Source: Actinomycetota bacterium (lineage in GTDB: Bacteria; Actinomycetota; Actinomycetes; S36-B12; CAIYMF01). Taken from it: DNA of 64,000 bases. A program made the translations under genes and the position numbers. Positions within the stretch are counted from its first letter, which is position 1. Each line of letters opens with the position of its first letter. The notes under the pieces are model-generated. The model worked only from the letters and a program-made list of their open reading frames with translations, was not told the DNA's origin and made no database searches. Location: positions 30,259 through 94,258 of the forward strand of contig JAPLAU010000031.1 in the NCBI GenBank assembly GCA_026393115.1. Reading direction: 5' to 3'. Shown here piece by piece: positions 62,050 through 64,000 of the stretch.

Positions 62050-62847
62050 GTGGCCACACTGCCGGACGCCTCGCGCACAGCGGGGCGCGCGACCATTTCC
62101 CAGCGCACCCTCCGCACCGATAAGTGGTGGATTCAACCGCTCATCACGGTCATCGTGCTCGTGTCCTTTGTTATCTACTCGACGTGGCGCGCGTTCTCGA
62201 ATGCGAACTACTTCTACGAGCCCCTGATCTCGCCGTTCTACTCCCCATGTCTGGCGACGAGTTGCGTTGAGGGTTCGACCAGTTTCACGCCTTTTGGCGC
62301 TTGGTGGATCCTGTCTCCGGCCTTGATCATTCTGATCATTCCGCTCGGCTTCCGCATGACGTGCTACTACTACCGCAAGGCCTACTACCGTTCGTTCTGG
62401 CAGTCACCGCCGGCATGCGCCGTTTCCGAGCCGCACAAGAAGTACACCGGCGAAACCCGCGAGCCGCTGATTCTGCAGAACATTCACCGTTACTTCTTCT
62501 ACCTCGGTCTGCTGCTCAACATCGTGCTGACCTACGACGCCATCATCGCCTTCCGTAACCACGAGGGCCAGTGGTTCCACATGAGCGTCGGAACCGTGGT
62601 ATTGCTGGCAAACGCCACGTTGCTGTGGATGTACTCGTTGTCGTGCCACTCGTGCCGTCACGCCCTCGGTGGTCGCCTCAAGCACTTCAGTAAGCACCCC
62701 GTGCGCTACAAGTTCTGGACGGTCGTGTCACGACTCAACACCCGCCACCCGATGTTCGCGTGGTTGTCACTCTTTGGAGTTGCACTCGCTGACTTCTACG
62801 TGATGCTGGTAGCTCAGGGCACCATCCAGAACCTCTACTTCTTCTAA
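62050..62847 (+). CDS. sdhC: Succinate dehydrogenase membrane subunit (Sdh1 type)
   Basis: Single membrane-anchor subunit (265 residues) of the actinobacterial Sdh1-type succinate dehydrogenase, which passes electrons from SdhA/SdhB to menaquinone. Five or six helices are visible. ISPFYSPCLATSCVEGS, PLGFRMTCYYYRKAYYRSFWQSPPACAVSEPHKKYTGETREPLILQNIHRYFFY and LSCHSCRHALGGRLKHFSKHPVRYK are almost identical in mycobacterial Rv0249c as I remember it. The Cys/His cluster CHSCRH may bind an Fe-S cluster; a membrane-embedded Rieske-type cluster has been reported for mycobacterial succinate dehydrogenase. The GTG at 62050 was preferred over an in-frame TTG at 62032. sdhA follows 32 bases downstream. 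Confidence 0.92.
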   Translation: MATLPDASRTAGRATISQRTLRTDKWWIQPLITVIVLVSFVIYSTWRAFSNANYFYEPLISPFYSPCLATSCVEGSTSFTPFGAWWILSPALIILIIPLGFRMTCYYYRKAYYRSFWQSPPACAVSEPHKKYTGETREPLILQNIHRYFFYLGLLLNIVLTYDAIIAFRNHEGQWFHMSVGTVVLLANATLLWMYSLSCHSCRHALGGRLKHFSKHPVRYKFWTVVSRLNTRHPMFAWLSLFGVALADFYVMLVAQGTIQNLYFF

Positions 62848-62879
62848 GCCACCCTCCCTCTCCGAGCAAGGAACACGAG

Positions 62880-64000
62880 ATGTCAGAGATCGAGCGCCAC
62901 TCCTACGACGTCGTGATCATCGGTGCCGGCGGAGCAGGACTTCGTGCCGCCATTGAGGCCCGCTCGCACGGCCTTCGCACCGCGATCATCACGAAGTCAC
63001 TCTTCGGCAAGGCCCACACGGTGATGGCCGAGGGTGGCATCGCTGCGTCGATGGGAAACGTCAACTCCAACGACGGCTGGCAGGTTCACTACCGCGACAC
63101 GATGCGCGGCGGCAAGTTCCTCAACCACTACCGCATGGCCGAGTTGCACGCTAAGGAATCCCCCGACCGGGTGTGGGAACTTGAGGCATGGGGCGCACTC
63201 TTCGACCGCACCCCTGACGGAAAGATCAGCCAGCGCAACTTTGGTGGTCACGAGTACCCTCGCCTCGCCCACGTCGGTGACCGTACCGGCCTCGAGCTCA
63301 TCCGCACTCTGCAGCAGAAGATCGTGTCGTTGCAGCAGGACGATTTCAAGGAATTCGGCGACTACGAGGCCCGCATTCGGGTCTTTGCTGAGTGCGCTAT
63401 CACCGACCTGTTCTTCGAGGGCGAGGGTGACCAGCGCCGCGTGGCCGGAGCATTCGGCTACTGGCGCGAAACCGGCAGCTTCCTCGCCTTTGAAGCACCC
63501 GCGGTAGTCATCGCGACCGGTGGCATTGGCAAGTCATTCAAGGTCACCAGCAACTCGTGGGAGTACACCGGAGACGGCCACGCGCTCGCGCTGCGTTCTG
63601 GAAGCACCCTGGTCAACATGGAATTCGTTCAGTTCCACCCCACCGGCATGGTGTGGCCGCCCAGCGTCAAGGGCATCCTGGTCACCGAGTCGGTGCGTGG
63701 AGATGGTGGCGTGCTCACCAACTCCGAAGGCAAGCGCTTCATGTTCGACTACATCCCCGACGTGTTCAAGGCGCAGTACGCCGACACCGAAGAAGAGGGC
63801 GATCGCTGGTACACCGACCCCGACAACAACCGTCGCCCACCGGAACTGCTTCCGCGTGACGAGGTGGCACGTGCCATTAACAGCGAGGTCAAAGCTGGCC
63901 GCGGATCACCCCACGGTGGCGTCTTCCTCGATGTCTCCAAGCGCCTTCCGGCCGACGTCATCAAGGCCAAGTTGCCCTCGATGTGGCACCAGTTCAAGGA
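62880..64000 (+). CDS. sdhA: Succinate dehydrogenase flavoprotein subunit, N-terminal part
   Basis: Start of the Sdh1-type flavoprotein, which oxidises succinate to fumarate with covalently bound FAD. The 373 codons in the window open with YDVVIIGAGGAGLRAAIEA (FAD loop), SLFGKAHTVMAEGGIAASMG (His for flavin attachment), GDRTGLELIRTLQQK, VVIATGGIGKSFKVTSN, VQFHPTGMVWPPSVKGILVTESVRGDGG and LPRDEVARAI (the catalytic Arg motif). AAGGA precedes the ATG at eight bases. The gene runs off the window end; sdhB is expected next. Its subtype matches the Rv0248c-like proteins. Confidence 0.96.
   Translation, partial: MSEIERHSYDVVIIGAGGAGLRAAIEARSHGLRTAIITKSLFGKAHTVMAEGGIAASMGNVNSNDGWQVHYRDTMRGGKFLNHYRMAELHAKESPDRVWELEAWGALFDRTPDGKISQRNFGGHEYPRLAHVGDRTGLELIRTLQQKIVSLQQDDFKEFGDYEARIRVFAECAITDLFFEGEGDQRRVAGAFGYWRETGSFLAFEAPAVVIATGGIGKSFKVTSNSWEYTGDGHALALRSGSTLVNMEFVQFHPTGMVWPPSVKGILVTESVRGDGGVLTNSEGKRFMFDYIPDVFKAQYADTEEEGDRWYTDPDNNRRPPELLPRDEVARAINSEVKAGRGSPHGGVFLDVSKRLPADVIKAKLPSMWHQFK

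Overview
The window comes from a high-GC member of the Actinomycetota. The evidence is gene content and gene order rather than any marker RNA: no rRNA, tRNA or CRISPR array was seen. MtrA/MtrB/LpqB, a WhiB2-type Fe-S regulator, DUF3499 and DUF5719 proteins, a fused CofE/nitroreductase (FbiB type), an acyl-CoA carboxylase epsilon subunit and a Sdh1-type succinate dehydrogenase are all actinobacterial signatures. From memory, their order largely follows the conserved mtrA to sdh segment of mycobacteria and streptomycetes. The genus cannot be named from this sequence.

Layout. 1-4 kb: lpqB (partial), mtrB, mtrA and a CPBP protease, then a 530-bp repeat-rich intergenic region. 4-9.7 kb: ahcY, a cation diffusion facilitator, and a mannose/glucose phosphate block (sugar-phosphate isomerase, Trm112-like peptide, phosphomannomutase, small zinc-ribbon protein). 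10-15.8 kb: DUF3499, DUF5719, a very large membrane glycosyltransferase and whiB2. 16-19.5 kb: coenzyme F420 genes cofD and cofE/fbiB facing manC. 19.5-29.6 kb: a TIGR03089 protein, a 1234-residue amidase/CWB2/SpoIID wall protein, three glycosyltransferases with a DUF2304 protein, and a divergent LCP ligase with a methyltransferase. 29.6-37.8 kb: an accessory stretch with an unrecognised polytopic lipoprotein, pterin dehydratase, TDT-family transporter, Coq4-like protein, a response regulator and double-module kinase, a Nif11-like small protein and a secreted propeller-like protein. 37.9-50.9 kb: acyl-CoA dehydrogenase, purE/purK, GtrA, PH-domain protein, birA, accD-accE-maf-accA and a TPM-like protein. 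51-64 kb: lpdA, gamma-glutamylcyclotransferase, purine nucleoside phosphorylase, pmmB, acetyltransferases, a PLP decarboxylase, adenosine deaminase, methylmalonyl-CoA mutase large subunit, and the start of the sdh operon.

Functional themes. GDP-mannose supply (isomerase, manB, manC) sits beside envelope glycosyltransferases, an LCP ligase and wall hydrolases. BirA, AccD/E/A and methylmalonyl-CoA mutase form a propionyl-CoA to succinyl-CoA route that feeds succinate dehydrogenase. PurE/PurK, PNP and Add cover purine synthesis and salvage.

The most interesting observations are: a recurring leaderless-start architecture (TA-N3-T, 6-8 bases, start codon) at more than ten genes; a possible pseudoknotted RNA between the pterin dehydratase and TDT transporter genes; a Coq4-like protein with an intact metal motif in a presumed menaquinone organism; a kinase carrying an extra module without the phospho-acceptor histidine; a Nif11-like small protein; and intergenic repeat families, one of them shared between two loci 6 kb apart.
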